Below, piece by piece: positions 35,507 to 44,293 of a stretch of 64,000 bases of DNA. Each line of letters starts with the position of its first letter. The first letter of the stretch is position 1. Origin of the DNA: Streptomyces sp. NBC_00091 (lineage in GTDB: Bacteria > Actinomycetota > Actinomycetes > Streptomycetales > Streptomycetaceae); contig NZ_JAPEMA010000001.1 of the NCBI RefSeq assembly GCF_026343185.1, positions 1,178,001 to 1,242,000 of the forward strand, given 5' to 3'. Position numbers and translations under genes: made by a program. The notes below the pieces were generated by a model, which saw only the letters and a program-made list of their open reading frames with translations, was not told where the DNA came from and made no database searches.

Positions 35507-36775
35507 TCAGATACGGGCGGGCCTCAGCGCCCAGGCCAGGGCGGGCTGCAGATCGCGTACGGCGCGATGGGTCCGGAAACGGCCGAGTTCGGCGGCGAGG
35601 CGCCGGATATCGGTCCGCACGGTTGCCGAGGGCGCGGCAACGCCGACATCAAGCAGTTCCTGGGCAATGGCACAGGAGTGTTCGATTTCTCCGGATGCCG
35701 CGTGGGCGAGGGCCCGGCGGATTCCGTACCTCGTCCGCGTTCTCAGCGCGCCCGAGGGAATTCCGGAGAATTCCCGGTCCAGCACCTGGGCGGCTTCGCG
35801 CGGGCTGCCGAGGTCGTACAGGCACCAGCCGGTGACCATGGCCGCGGGATCGGGGAGGTTCGTGGTCCCTATGACGGGGCCGGGTCCGGCCTCCTCGGCG
35901 GCGGACGCGAGGCTGCGGCGGGCCCGTTCCAGGGCGCGCATGCAGGCGAGTTCGTCCCCGGCGAGTGCATGGCCCTGGGCCTCTCGCTGGGCGGCCAGCC
36001 CCCGGATCCTGGGTGGTACCCGCCCGTTCGACTGCGCCCGGGCGGCGAGGCCGATGGTGGCGGACGCGTCGTTGTCGTAGAAGGTGATGAGCGCGCGCCG
36101 CACGAAGGCGTACGAGGCGAGGTGCTGGTCCCCGCCCGCCTCGGCGAGCAGTACGGCGTCGGCGGTCCAGGACAGCGCGGTCCTGGTGTTTCCCGCCTCC
36201 TGGGCCATCCAGCCGGCGAATTCGGCGAAGCGTGAGGCCAGGAGCAGCAGCGGGATCCGGTGGCGGGCGTCGGCTCGGGACACGAGGCCGACGACGTCCC
36301 GCGTCTGGGACTCCAGTACGGGCAGCAGCACCGCGGGGTCGGAGCACTGGCCGAGTCTGCGCGACTGGTCGAGTTGCGTGGCAAGTGCGTCGAGCAGGGG
36401 GGTCCCGGTGGCTGCCGTCGCGTTTCCCGGCCTCTTGAGGACCTTGTCGATCAGGGGCGCGGCGACCGATTCGAGGATGTCGCGCCGGTCGAGTTCCCAG
36501 TGGCGCAGATTCGCCTCCGGGCCGCCGTTCGGGCCTTCCGAGGAGGTGTTCGGCCTCGGCAATGAGGTTTCGGCCAGTTTCCGCAAGGCGCCGCCCGTGC
36601 GGAGCAAGGCGTCGAGCCGATGAATGAGTTCGGGTGACGGCCGTCCCTTCCCCCGCTCCATCTTGCTGAGATAGCCCTTGCTGTAGTTCACCGTCAGAGC
36701 CAATTCAGTGAGTGTGTACCCGGCCTGATGCCGTAATCGGCGCAGCTCTGGACCCCATTCAGGCGAGGTGCTCAT
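35507..36775 (-). CDS. XRE-family regulator with TPR-like C-terminus
   Basis: A 422-residue protein. The N-terminal HTH (about 8-60) reads LRRLRHQAGYTLTELALTVNYSKGYLSKMERGKGRPSPELI in pieces typical of XRE. Residues 120-420 are helical repeats (RIPLLLLASRFAEFAGWMAQEAGN, RTALSWTADAVLLAEAGGD) like the TPR regions of many Streptomyces regulators. It reads in the same direction as the TIR cassette, 83 bases upstream of it, and could control it, though these regulators are also common elsewhere. The 139 bases upstream hold its promoter region. Confidence 0.85.
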   Translation of the reverse strand: MSTSPEWGPELRRLRHQAGYTLTELALTVNYSKGYLSKMERGKGRPSPELIHRLDALLRTGGALRKLAETSLPRPNTSSEGPNGGPEANLRHWELDRRDILESVAAPLIDKVLKRPGNATAATGTPLLDALATQLDQSRRLGQCSDPAVLLPVLESQTRDVVGLVSRADARHRIPLLLLASRFAEFAGWMAQEAGNTRTALSWTADAVLLAEAGGDQHLASYAFVRRALITFYDNDASATIGLAARAQSNGRVPPRIRGLAAQREAQGHALAGDELACMRALERARRSLASAAEEAGPGPVIGTTNLPDPAAMVTGWCLYDLGSPREAAQVLDREFSGIPSGALRTRTRYGIRRALAHAASGEIEHSCAIAQELLDVGVAAPSATVRTDIRRLAAELGRFRTHRAVRDLQPALAWALRPARI

Positions 36776-36914
36776 CCGAGCTCAACTCCCAAAATTCATG
36801 GCGCTCTTGGAGATCGATTCAGAGGCGAGTGTGACACGCGCTCCAGGTTTGCGGGTGCCGTCCCGAAGGTTTCCTGTTGCCAATACCGAGGGTGACATTC
36901 CGGGCGCCGTCCGG

Positions 36915-38228
36915 TCACGTCGAGTGGTCTTCCCGGGTGGGGGTCGCGCCTGGTTCGCACACCGGCTCTGGTGTTCCGGTGGTCTGTACGAGGGCTGCGC
37001 CGCGGGGGGTTGCGGTGAGGGTCAGGGCTGTTGCCGTCAGGGAGATGAGGCCGCCTGTGGAGAGGGTCCAGCGGGGGCCCCAGTGTTCGGCGAGCCAGCC
37101 CGTCAGGAGGGCGCCCAGGGGGGTCGTGCCCTGGAGGATCAGCAGGTAGAGGGCCATCACGCGGCCCCGGTAGGCGGGGTCCGAGCCGAGCTGGACGCGG
37201 TGGTTGGCCGCCTGCGCGAAGTACATCATCGCGAAGCCGGTCAGGGCCAGGAGCAGGCAGGCCGTGGGCAGGGTCGGGGCCAGGCCCGTGAGGGCTTCCG
37301 CGGCGCCGAAGGCCAGGGCGGAGCCCGTGACCACGAGGGCCGTCGGCCGGCCGCGGCGGGCCGTGGTGGCGAAGGAGGCCAGCAGGGAGCCGGCCGCCAG
37401 GGCGCTGCTCAGCAGTCCGAAGGCGGCGGAGCCGGTGCGGAACTCGGTCTTGGCGAGGAGGGGCAGCGTCAGCTGGAAGTTGAAGCCGGCCAGCCCCACT
37501 ACGCCGACCAGGGCCAGGGGGAGGATCAGGTCCGGGTGCCGGGCCACGTAACGCAGGCCGTCCGCGATCCGGGGGTCGGCCGGGCGGGAGGGCGGCCCGT
37601 GGAGTTCCGCCGGACGCATCAGCGCGAGGCCCGCCACCGCCGCCAGGTAGCTGCACGCGTTGATCAGGATGACCGGCCCGACGCCGAGGCGGGCGATGAG
37701 GAGGCCGGCCGCAGCGGGGCCCGCCACCCGCGCGGCGTTGAAGTACGCCCCGCTCAGCGCCGACGCGTTGGGCAGCAGATCGCTCCCCACCATCTCCCCC
37801 ACGAAAGAGATCCGGGTGGGCGCCTCCACCGAGTTGACCGTGCCGAGGGCCAGGGCGAAGAGCCAGATGTGCCACAGCCGTACCTCGCCGAGGAGCACCC
37901 ACAGTCCCAGGAGGAGGGCGAGGGTGCCCGAGGTCAGGTTGGCGAGCACGAGGATGCGGCGCTTGCTGTGCCGGTCGGCCAGCCGGCCCCCGTACAGGGT
38001 GAGGAGGAGTACGGGCGTGAACTGCAGGGCGGTCACCACGCCCAGGGCCGTGCCCGAGTCCCCCGAGAGTTCCAGCACCAGCCAGTCCTGCGCGATGACC
38101 ATCATCCAGGTGCAGGTCACCGACAGGAGCTGGCCGAGGAAGAACAGCCGGAAGTTGCGTACCGAGAGGGAGTCGAAGGTGCGTTTCAGGGTGTGCACGG
38201 TTCGGTCATATCCCTTCACCCCGTTCAC
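36915..38228 (-). CDS. Major facilitator superfamily exporter
   Basis: A 437-residue membrane protein with about 10-12 hydrophobic segments. LYGGRLADRHSKRRILVLAN is the loop 2-3 motif of MFS drug-type transporters. FNFQLTLPLLAKTEF and AYRGRVMALYLLILQGTTPLGALLTG are typical of the MFS_3/enterobactin-exporter-like group. The GTG start at 38228 is preceded by GGAG. The C-terminal 25 residues are hydrophilic. Divergent from the XdhC gene. The substrate cannot be told from sequence. Confidence 0.88.
   Translation of the reverse strand: MNGVKGYDRTVHTLKRTFDSLSVRNFRLFFLGQLLSVTCTWMMVIAQDWLVLELSGDSGTALGVVTALQFTPVLLLTLYGGRLADRHSKRRILVLANLTSGTLALLLGLWVLLGEVRLWHIWLFALALGTVNSVEAPTRISFVGEMVGSDLLPNASALSGAYFNAARVAGPAAAGLLIARLGVGPVILINACSYLAAVAGLALMRPAELHGPPSRPADPRIADGLRYVARHPDLILPLALVGVVGLAGFNFQLTLPLLAKTEFRTGSAAFGLLSSALAAGSLLASFATTARRGRPTALVVTGSALAFGAAEALTGLAPTLPTACLLLALTGFAMMYFAQAANHRVQLGSDPAYRGRVMALYLLILQGTTPLGALLTGWLAEHWGPRWTLSTGGLISLTATALTLTATPRGAALVQTTGTPEPVCEPGATPTREDHST
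36973..36994 (+). repeat. 22-base direct repeat, copy 1 (in the 3' end of the MFS gene)
   Basis: Identical to 38270-38291. On the coding strand it specifies part of the MFS C-terminus (LVQTTGT). The other copy lies upstream of the same gene. It may be a trace of a past duplication. Confidence 0.6.
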
Positions 38229-38269
38229 TCGATTCTCCGTGGTGACGGCCGACCGGCCACTCGTGGAAG

Positions 38270-38291
38270 GTTCCGGTGGTCTGTACGAGGG
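38270..38291 (+). repeat. 22-base direct repeat, copy 2 (upstream of the MFS gene)
   Basis: Exact copy of 36973-36994, 42 bases before the MFS start. On the minus strand it could also read LVQTTGT, as though the end of a second MFS copy were left there. Confidence 0.6.
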
Positions 38292-38309
38292 GGATGGGGC
38301 GGGGTCTGT

Positions 38310-38331
38310 GGGTTTGGGGGGTGGGTGGGGG
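38310..38331 (+). repeat. Potential G-quadruplex in the MFS-XdhC divergent promoter region
   Basis: Four runs of 3, 6, 3 and 5 G separated by TTT, T and T fit a tight intramolecular quadruplex. It lies 82 bases upstream of the MFS start and 95 before XdhC. Any effect on transcription is inference. Confidence 0.5.
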
Positions 38332-38425
38332 TCAGGGGCGTGCGTAGGGTGGTTTTCGAGGCCGCTTCGTGCCCGTTGACCAGGTGCTTTGCGGCGAGAG
38401 AGCGCACAGAGGATGGGGCAGCGAG

Positions 38426-39406
38426 ATGCGTGAGCTGGCGGAGACGGCGCGGCAGTGGACGGCCGAGGGACGGGTGGCGTTCCTGGCCCGGCCCGTGACC
38501 GAGCAGGGGTTCGGGCCGCGGGATCCCGCCGGGGCCGTGCTCGTGGACGCCCGCGGGGAGTGCGTCGGGGCCCTGTACCGCGGGGTGTTCGACGCCGAGC
38601 TCGTCGCCGAGGCCGGGGCCATGGGCGCCGGGGACACCGCGCGGGTGTGCGAGGTGTCGGTCGGCGCCGGGGAGGCCGTGGAGGCGAAGCTGACCTGCGG
38701 CGGGCAGGCCGAGGTGCTGCTCCAGCCCCTCGCGGGGATCCCCGCCGCATGGTGGGAGCTGCTCGGCACCGGGGCCGGGGTGGCGCTCGTGACCCGGCTC
38801 AGCGAGGGCGCGGACCGCGCCGTGAGCGAGGTCGTACGGGCCGGTGACGCGCCGGCCGACGACGCCGCCCGGCGGGCCGGGGAGCTGCTGGGCACCCGGC
38901 GGCCCGGGCGGGACGCGCTCTACGGGGGCTCCGGGCTGGTGCTGGTGGAGGCGTACCCGTCGGCCCCTTACCTGGTGATCGGCGGGACCGGGGAGCTGGC
39001 CGAGGTGATCGGCGCGCAGTCCGCGCTGCTCGGCTGGGCTTCGGTCACGGTGCAGGACGCGGCGGACGCGGAGAAGGTGCTGACCGCGCACCGGGACGCC
39101 GCCTGCCTGGTGATGCTCAGCCACGAGCCGGATTTCGACGTGCCCACGCTGCGCAATGCCCTGGCCCTGGACGTTCCGTACGTCGGGGCCCTCGGGTCGC
39201 GGCGGACCACCGCGCGGCGCCAGGACGGGCTGGTGGCCGCCGGGGTGGGCGCGTCCGAGCTGGCCCGGGTGCACGGGCCGATCGGGCTGGACCTGGGGGC
39301 CAAGACCCCGGCGGAGACGGCGCTGGCGATCTGCGCCGAGATCCTGGGGGTGCTCGGCGGCCGGGACGCGCGGGGGCTGCGGGATTCCGACGGGCCGCTG
39401 CGGTGA
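38426..39406 (+). CDS. XdhC/CoxI family protein
   Basis: The 326-residue protein has the N-terminal XdhC_CoxI domain (RELAETARQWTAEGRVAFLARPV, GSRRDPAGAVLVDARGECVG-type region) and a C-terminal Rossmann domain: LVIGGTGELAEVIGAQSALLGW, CLVMLSHEPDFDVPTL, YVGALGSRRTTARR, GPIGLDLGAKTPAETALAICAEIL. XdhC binds molybdenum cofactor and supports its sulfuration and insertion into xanthine dehydrogenase-type enzymes. No molybdoenzyme is encoded in the window, so it acts at a distance. ATG 38426 is chosen over an upstream in-frame ATG because GGGGCAGCGAG precedes it and homology begins here. Confidence 0.88.
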   Translation: MRELAETARQWTAEGRVAFLARPVTEQGFGPRDPAGAVLVDARGECVGALYRGVFDAELVAEAGAMGAGDTARVCEVSVGAGEAVEAKLTCGGQAEVLLQPLAGIPAAWWELLGTGAGVALVTRLSEGADRAVSEVVRAGDAPADDAARRAGELLGTRRPGRDALYGGSGLVLVEAYPSAPYLVIGGTGELAEVIGAQSALLGWASVTVQDAADAEKVLTAHRDAACLVMLSHEPDFDVPTLRNALALDVPYVGALGSRRTTARRQDGLVAAGVGASELARVHGPIGLDLGAKTPAETALAICAEILGVLGGRDARGLRDSDGPLR

Positions 39407-39414
39407 CGGGTGGG

Positions 39415-39434
39415 TGAGGTGAGGTGAGGTGAGG
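39415..39434 (+). repeat. Short tandem repeat, GAGGT units
   Basis: Four consecutive GAGGT/GTGAG units lie just after the XdhC stop. Slippage here could vary in copy number but would not alter a reading frame. Confidence 0.6.
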
Positions 39435-39474
39435 TGCCGGGCCCGTGGGGCGCTGTGGGCGGCCCCGGCTGTAG

Positions 39475-40803
39475 TCAGGGCGTGCCCGGGCGTGCGGTCA
39501 GGTGGCGGGTGAACCAGTCCCGGGCCAGGGCGGCGGCCTCGTCCAGGGCGCCCGGTTCCTCGAAGAGGTGCGTGGCTCCCTCGATGACCTCCAGCCGGTT
39601 CTCGCAGCGGAGCTCCCGCTGGGCCTGGCGGTTGAGGTCGAGCACCAGCGTGTCATCGCCGCCGACGATGAGCAGCGTGGGAGCCCGTACGGCGCCCAGG
39701 TGGCGCCCGGCGAGGTCCGGGCGGCCGCCGCGGGAGACCACGGCGCCGATGTCCGCGTCGGGGGAGGCCGCGGCCTCCAGGGCCGCCGCGGCTCCGGTGC
39801 TCGCCCCGAAGTAGCCGACGGGGAGGGAGGTGCGGCCGCGCAGCCAGGCCGTGGCCCGCGTCAGCCGCCCGGACAGGGTGGCGATGTCGAAGACGTTCGC
39901 CCGCGTGGCCTCCTCGTCGGCGGTGAGCAGGTCGAAGAGCAGGGTGCCCAGGCCCGCCCGGTTCAGGACCGATGCCACCGAGCGGTTGCGGGGGCTGTGC
40001 CGGCTGCTGCCCGAGCCGTGGGCGAACACCACGACCGCCCCGGCACCCGGCGGCAGGGTGAGGCTCCCGGCCAGCCGCAGACCGGCCGCGTGGACCTCGA
40101 CGGCCTCGTCCCCGGCCTCGTACCCGGCCTGCTCCCCGGCCTGCTCCCCGGCCGTGGGGGCGGGGCGCGCGGCGGCCTGTGCCAGCAGGGAGACGACCTC
40201 TTCGTCGGGGGTCTGGGAGAAGTCCTGGTACCACTCCCCGACGGCGGAGAACGCGCGCGGTGTGGAGAGGCACACCACCTCGTCCGCCACGGCGCCGACC
40301 CGCGCGACGGCGTCCGGCGGGGCGACCGGGGCTGCCATCACGACCCGGGCCGCGCCCTGGGACCGTACGACCTCGCACGCGGCGGCCGCGGTGGCGCCCG
40401 TCGCGATCCCGTCGTCCACCACGATCGCCGTCCGGCCCCGCAGCTCCAGCCGCGGCCGGTCGCCCCGGAAGCGGCGGGCCTGGCGTACGAGCTCCGCCCG
40501 CTCGGCGTCCTCGACGGCCCGCAGGTCCTCCTCGCGGACGCGGGCGCTGCGGACGACGTCCTCGCTGATGACGCGTACCCCGCCTTCCCCGATGGCACCG
40601 AACCCCAGCTCACGGTGGTACGGGACCCCGAGCTTGCGGACGACGACCACGTCGAGCGGGGCGCCGAGCGCCAGTGCCACCTGGAAGGCCACCGGCACTC
40701 CGCCGCGTGGCAGGCCCAGGACGACCGGGTCCTGCCCGCTGTACTTGCGCAGCGGCACGGCAAGACGCACGCCCGCGTCGTCACGATCGGTGAACAGCAT
40801 CAT
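39475..40803 (-). CDS. Phosphoribosyltransferase fused to alpha/beta hydrolase (dienelactone-hydrolase type)
   Basis: A 442-residue fusion. The N-terminal PRTase (1-210) has the PRPP loop VVDDGIATGAT (128-138, DD at 130-131) and VLGLPRGGVPVAFQVA at the start. A Gln/Ala/Gly repeat linker (about 219-234) leads to a hydrolase with nucleophile S336 in GASTG, acid D384/385 and H413 in ATHLFEE. This fusion recurs in Streptomyces; its substrate is unknown. The two activities may act in base salvage and ester cleavage, or only one may be used. ATG 40803 and 40800 are adjacent. Divergent from the DUF6479 gene. Confidence 0.88.
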   Translation of the reverse strand: MMLFTDRDDAGVRLAVPLRKYSGQDPVVLGLPRGGVPVAFQVALALGAPLDVVVVRKLGVPYHRELGFGAIGEGGVRVISEDVVRSARVREEDLRAVEDAERAELVRQARRFRGDRPRLELRGRTAIVVDDGIATGATAAAACEVVRSQGAARVVMAAPVAPPDAVARVGAVADEVVCLSTPRAFSAVGEWYQDFSQTPDEEVVSLLAQAAARPAPTAGEQAGEQAGYEAGDEAVEVHAAGLRLAGSLTLPPGAGAVVVFAHGSGSSRHSPRNRSVASVLNRAGLGTLLFDLLTADEEATRANVFDIATLSGRLTRATAWLRGRTSLPVGYFGASTGAAAALEAAASPDADIGAVVSRGGRPDLAGRHLGAVRAPTLLIVGGDDTLVLDLNRQAQRELRCENRLEVIEGATHLFEEPGALDEAAALARDWFTRHLTARPGTP

Positions 40804-40885
40804 GGTTCACCCCACATCCCACCCCCCTCATCCGATTCATCCGAATTGCCTACTCCTAGGGTGCAATAGCCTGGATTAAGGGAAA

Positions 40886-41290
40886 ATGGTGAATATGGAC
40901 ATGATCCTGAGCGTGGACCCGATCCTCACCGACATCGCGTGGTTCCTGGTCGTCGGGATTGCCGTAGCCGGCATGCTGCTCGGCGGCTTCAAGCTGGGCC
41001 AGCGGGTCCGGGCCAAGGAACCCCCGCCGCCCACCCCCGAGAGCCAGCCGCACCTGCCGAACGGCGGGGCGGTCTACGAGGTCCGCGAGGAGCGGGACCC
41101 GGTGGAGATCCCGGAGGGCGGCCTCAGGCCGCACGAGATGCAGGGCTACGGGAACTTCGGGTCGACGACCTCCAGCCATGCCGAAGAGGTCCGGGCCGAG
41201 CGCGAGTCGGGCTACAAGCATCCGGAGGGCCCCGGACCGCACCCGCAGCCCGGGGCGCCCCCCGACGCGGGACGCGGCGCGCACGCCTGA
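40886..41290 (+). CDS. DUF6479 small membrane protein
   Basis: A 134-residue protein with one hydrophobic segment near the N-terminus (about 15-38: TDIAWFLVVGIAVAGMLLGG). A hydrophilic Pro/Glu/Gly-rich body contains LPNGGAVYEVREERDPVEIPEGGLRPHEMQGYG in pieces typical of the Streptomyces DUF6479 family. No enzymatic motif. The start could be ATG 40886 or the ATG three codons later. Function unknown. Confidence 0.8.
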   Translation: MVNMDMILSVDPILTDIAWFLVVGIAVAGMLLGGFKLGQRVRAKEPPPPTPESQPHLPNGGAVYEVREERDPVEIPEGGLRPHEMQGYGNFGSTTSSHAEEVRAERESGYKHPEGPGPHPQPGAPPDAGRGAHA

Positions 41291-41376
41291 CCCGCCGCCG
41301 GACCCGCCGCCTGCCCCGCCGCCGGAACCCGGCACGAGACCCGAGCCCGGCCTCTGGCCCGCGCCTCCCGCGCGGG

Positions 41377-42276
41377 TCAGAGGTCTGTCCGCAGCCGGAG
41401 CACCTCGGGGGGCGGGTGTCGCGTCGAGGCGTGCCGGACCTCGGCCGCCAGCGGCGGGTCCAGCGGGCGGAACGGCACCTCGCCGAGCCCGATCGCGGTG
41501 ACCGTGGCCCCGGCCGGAGCCACCTCCGCGCGCTCGGCGACGGCCGCCGCGAGTTCCGTACGCAGCCCCGCCGTCAGCGGGCTCGACACCAGCGGCGCCT
41601 CGTCCTCCTCCCCCGGCAGCACCAGGACGAGCGCCATCGGGCGGCGCGGGGTGCCGGTGTAGCCGATCACCGCCGCGTCGCGCACGTCGGTGTGCCGGAG
41701 CTTGCGCCAGGCCCGCCGCCCGGCCGGGTAGGGCTGGTCCAGCCGTTTCACGACCAGCCCCTCGATGCCGCTGGCGGGCAGGGTCTCGTACCAGGTCTCG
41801 GCCAGCTCCGGGTCCGTGGTCATCGGCACCGGCTGGAGCGGCGGGCCGAGCGGCAGCAGCAGGTCGACCAGCAGGGCCCGGCGCCGTTCGTACGGGCGCC
41901 CGCGGACGTCCACCCCGGCCAGCTCCAGCACGTCGAAGGCCGCGTACGAGGCCGGCAGGCTCCGCGCGAGCACGGCCGCCCGCGCCTCCGTGGCCGCCGC
42001 GCGGCGCTGGACCAGCGCGAAGTCCGTCCGGCCGGCGTGCCAGACCACCACCTCCCCGTCCAGGACGGTTCCGGCGGGCAACTGCCGTGCGGCCGCCGCC
42101 AGATCGGGGAAGGCCGCGGTGACGATCCGCCCGGACCGGGCCTGGAGCACCACGTCCGCCTCCGTGCGCAGCACGACCAGGCGGTGCCCGTCGAACTTCG
42201 GCTCGTACGCCAGGCCCGCCGCGCGCGGCAGGGTCCGTACGGAGGCGGCGAGGGCGACCTGGACGAGGGGGGTCAT
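41377..42276 (-). CDS. ATP-dependent DNA ligase (NHEJ)
   Basis: A 299-residue ligase. The catalytic motif EPKFDG carries the adenylated Lys (K27). DGEVVVW (motif III), IEGLVVKR (motif IV) and WRKLRHTD (motif V) follow, then an OB-fold part with VIGYTGTPRRPMALVLVL. It seals double-strand breaks held by Ku. Its ATG overlaps the LigD-polymerase stop (ATGA), so both are made from one message. In Streptomyces polymerase and ligase are often separate polypeptides instead of one LigD, as here. Confidence 0.9.
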   Translation of the reverse strand: MTPLVQVALAASVRTLPRAAGLAYEPKFDGHRLVVLRTEADVVLQARSGRIVTAAFPDLAAAARQLPAGTVLDGEVVVWHAGRTDFALVQRRAAATEARAAVLARSLPASYAAFDVLELAGVDVRGRPYERRRALLVDLLLPLGPPLQPVPMTTDPELAETWYETLPASGIEGLVVKRLDQPYPAGRRAWRKLRHTDVRDAAVIGYTGTPRRPMALVLVLPGEEDEAPLVSSPLTAGLRTELAAAVAERAEVAPAGATVTAIGLGEVPFRPLDPPLAAEVRHASTRHPPPEVLRLRTDL

Positions 42277-43157
42277 GGCAGTCTCCCGGCCGCGTCGGGG
42301 TCGGTCAGCGGGGCGAGGAGGTCGCCGTCGCGGGCCAGCCGGGGCGGGATGTCGTCGGCGAGGAACACCAGGTCGGAGGCGGTACGGCAGGCTTCGACCT
42401 CGGCCCAGGAGACGGGCGCGGAGACGGTCGGCAGCTCCCGGGCCCGCAGCGTGTAGGGGGCGGCGGTGGTCTTGGCGGCGGCGTTCTGGCTGTGGTCGAC
42501 GAAGACCTTGCCGGGGCGCAGCGCCTTGGCCATCCGGTGCACGACGAGGCCGGGGAGCTCGGCCTCGGCCTCCTGGGCGAGGGCCTTCGCGTACGCCGAC
42601 ACGCGCGCGGACGGGGTCGGCTCGAGCGCCACGGCCAGGTGCAGGCCCTTGGAGCCGGAGGTCTTGGCGTACGCGTCCAGGCCGTCGGCGGCGAGGCGCT
42701 CGCGCAGCCACAGGGCGGCGGCGCAGCACTCGACGACGGTGGCGGGCGGGCCGGGGTCGAGGTCGAGGACGAGCCGGTCGGCGACGGCGGGGGCGTCGGC
42801 CCTCCACTGGGGGGTGTGGAACTCCACGACCAGGTTGGCGGCCCACATCAGGGAGGCCATGTCGGAGACGACCACCTGTTCGGCCCGCTCGTCCTCGGAG
42901 CGGGGGACGGGGGTGGTCCTCACCCAGGCGGGTGTGCCGGGCGGCGGGTTCTTGGTGAAGAAGAGCTGGCCGTCCGGGCCGTCCGGGTAGCGCAGGAAGG
43001 AGACCGGGCGGTCGTGGATGTGCGCGAGGAGGGAGCCCGCGACGGTGGCGTAGTAGTGCAGCACCTCGCCCTTGGTGAAGCCGGTCGCCGGGTACAGGAC
43101 CTTGTCCAGGTTGCTGAGCGCGATGCGACGCCCCTCCACCATCGTGATCGGCGTCAT
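42273..43157 (-). CDS. ligD: LigD-type NHEJ polymerase (primase-polymerase domain)
   Basis: A 294-residue Prim-Pol protein. RIALSNLDKVLYPATGFTKGEVLHYY opens it; the catalytic acid pair lies in LVLDLDPG, followed by KTSGSKGLHLAV and VFVDHSQNAAAKTTAAPYTLRA, all signatures of the LigD polymerase domain. It fills gaps with ribo- or deoxynucleotides before ligation. The ATG at 43157 is chosen because homology begins here; an upstream in-frame extension would run into ku. A 31-base gap separates it from divergent ku, so promoters must overlap. Confidence 0.9.
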   Translation of the reverse strand: MTPITMVEGRRIALSNLDKVLYPATGFTKGEVLHYYATVAGSLLAHIHDRPVSFLRYPDGPDGQLFFTKNPPPGTPAWVRTTPVPRSEDERAEQVVVSDMASLMWAANLVVEFHTPQWRADAPAVADRLVLDLDPGPPATVVECCAAALWLRERLAADGLDAYAKTSGSKGLHLAVALEPTPSARVSAYAKALAQEAEAELPGLVVHRMAKALRPGKVFVDHSQNAAAKTTAAPYTLRARELPTVSAPVSWAEVEACRTASDLVFLADDIPPRLARDGDLLAPLTDPDAAGRLP

Positions 43158-43188
43158 ACGATGAGATTGCCATGAATCAGGAGGAACC

Positions 43189-44238
43189 GTGCGATCCATT
43201 TGGAACGGGGCGATCTCCTTCGGCTTGGTCAGCATTCCGATCAAGCTCGTGAACGCCACCGAGAGCCACTCGATCTCCTTCCGTCAGATCCATCTGACGG
43301 ACGGCGGCCGCGTCCGCTACCGCAAGGTGTGCGAGCTGGACGGCGAGGAGGTGTCCTCCGACGAGATCGGCAAGGGGTACGAGGAGGCGGACGGGTCGAT
43401 CATCCCGATCACGGACCAGGACCTGGCGCAGCTGCCGATCGCCACCGCGAAGACGATCGAGATCGTGTCGTTCGTACCGGCCGACGAGATCGATCCGCTC
43501 CAGATGGACGCCGCGTACTACCTCGCGGCGAACGGGGCCACGGCCGCGAAGCCGTACACGCTGCTGCGGGAGGCGCTGAAGCGGAGCCGGAAGGTCGCGA
43601 TCGCCAAGTACGCGCTGCGGGGGCGGGAGCGGCTGGGCATGCTGCGGGTCGTCGACGATGTGATCGCGATGCACGGGCTGCTGTGGCCGGACGAGATCAG
43701 GGCGCCGGAGGGGGTGGCCCCGGAGGCCTCGGTGTCCGTACGGGAGGCCGAACTGGACCTGGCCGACGCGCTGATGGCGACGCTGGGGGAGGTGGAGATG
43801 GCCTCCCTGCACGACGACTACCGGGAGGCCGTGGAGGCGATGCTCGCGGCGAAGGCGGGCGGGGCCTTCGAGCCGGCGGAGGCGGTGGTGGAGCCGGCCG
43901 GCGGGCAGGTGATCGACCTGATGGCGGCGCTGGAGAACAGCGTCCGCGCGGCCAAGGCCTCGCGGGGTGGAGGGGACGAGGGGGGCGGGGAGGCGGAGGT
44001 GACGCCGATCCGGCGGAAGGCGGCGGCCGCCGCCCCGAAGACGGTGGGCGGGAAGAAGTCGACGGCCTCGGCCACGAAGAAGACCGCCTCGGCCACGAAG
44101 AAGACGGCTGCGAAGTCCACTTCGGCGACCGCGTCAGGCAAGTCCCGGGCTACGAAGTCCACTTCGGCCACCGCGAAGAAGGCGGCGGACACCGCCGCGG
44201 CGAAGAAGGCGGCGCCGCGCAAGCGGAGTTCGGCCTAG
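43189..44238 (+). CDS. ku: Ku protein, NHEJ end-binding
   Basis: A 349-residue Ku homologue. MRSIWNGAISFGLVSIPIKLVNATE, then RYRKVCELDGEEV, AYYLAANGATAAKPYTLLREAL and VAIAKYALRGRERL in order are the bacterial Ku core (1-255). The last 90 residues are a Lys/Ala/Thr/Ser tail with repeated SATKKT blocks, similar to histone H1-like tails of some actinobacterial Ku proteins, probably binding DNA. It threads on duplex ends and recruits the divergent LigD polymerase and ligase. GTG start after AGGAGG. Confidence 0.95.
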   Translation: MRSIWNGAISFGLVSIPIKLVNATESHSISFRQIHLTDGGRVRYRKVCELDGEEVSSDEIGKGYEEADGSIIPITDQDLAQLPIATAKTIEIVSFVPADEIDPLQMDAAYYLAANGATAAKPYTLLREALKRSRKVAIAKYALRGRERLGMLRVVDDVIAMHGLLWPDEIRAPEGVAPEASVSVREAELDLADALMATLGEVEMASLHDDYREAVEAMLAAKAGGAFEPAEAVVEPAGGQVIDLMAALENSVRAAKASRGGGDEGGGEAEVTPIRRKAAAAAPKTVGGKKSTASATKKTASATKKTAAKSTSATASGKSRATKSTSATAKKAADTAAAKKAAPRKRSSA

Positions 44239-44293
44239 GGGTGGTCGATGCGGGTAGTCGATGCGGGTTGTCGATACAGGTGGTCGATACCCC

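Noticed and set aside
36768..38498. A 576-codon plus-strand frame over the MFS gene
   Set aside because: Gly/Gln/Arg/Glu-rich shadow of a clear membrane protein on the minus strand.
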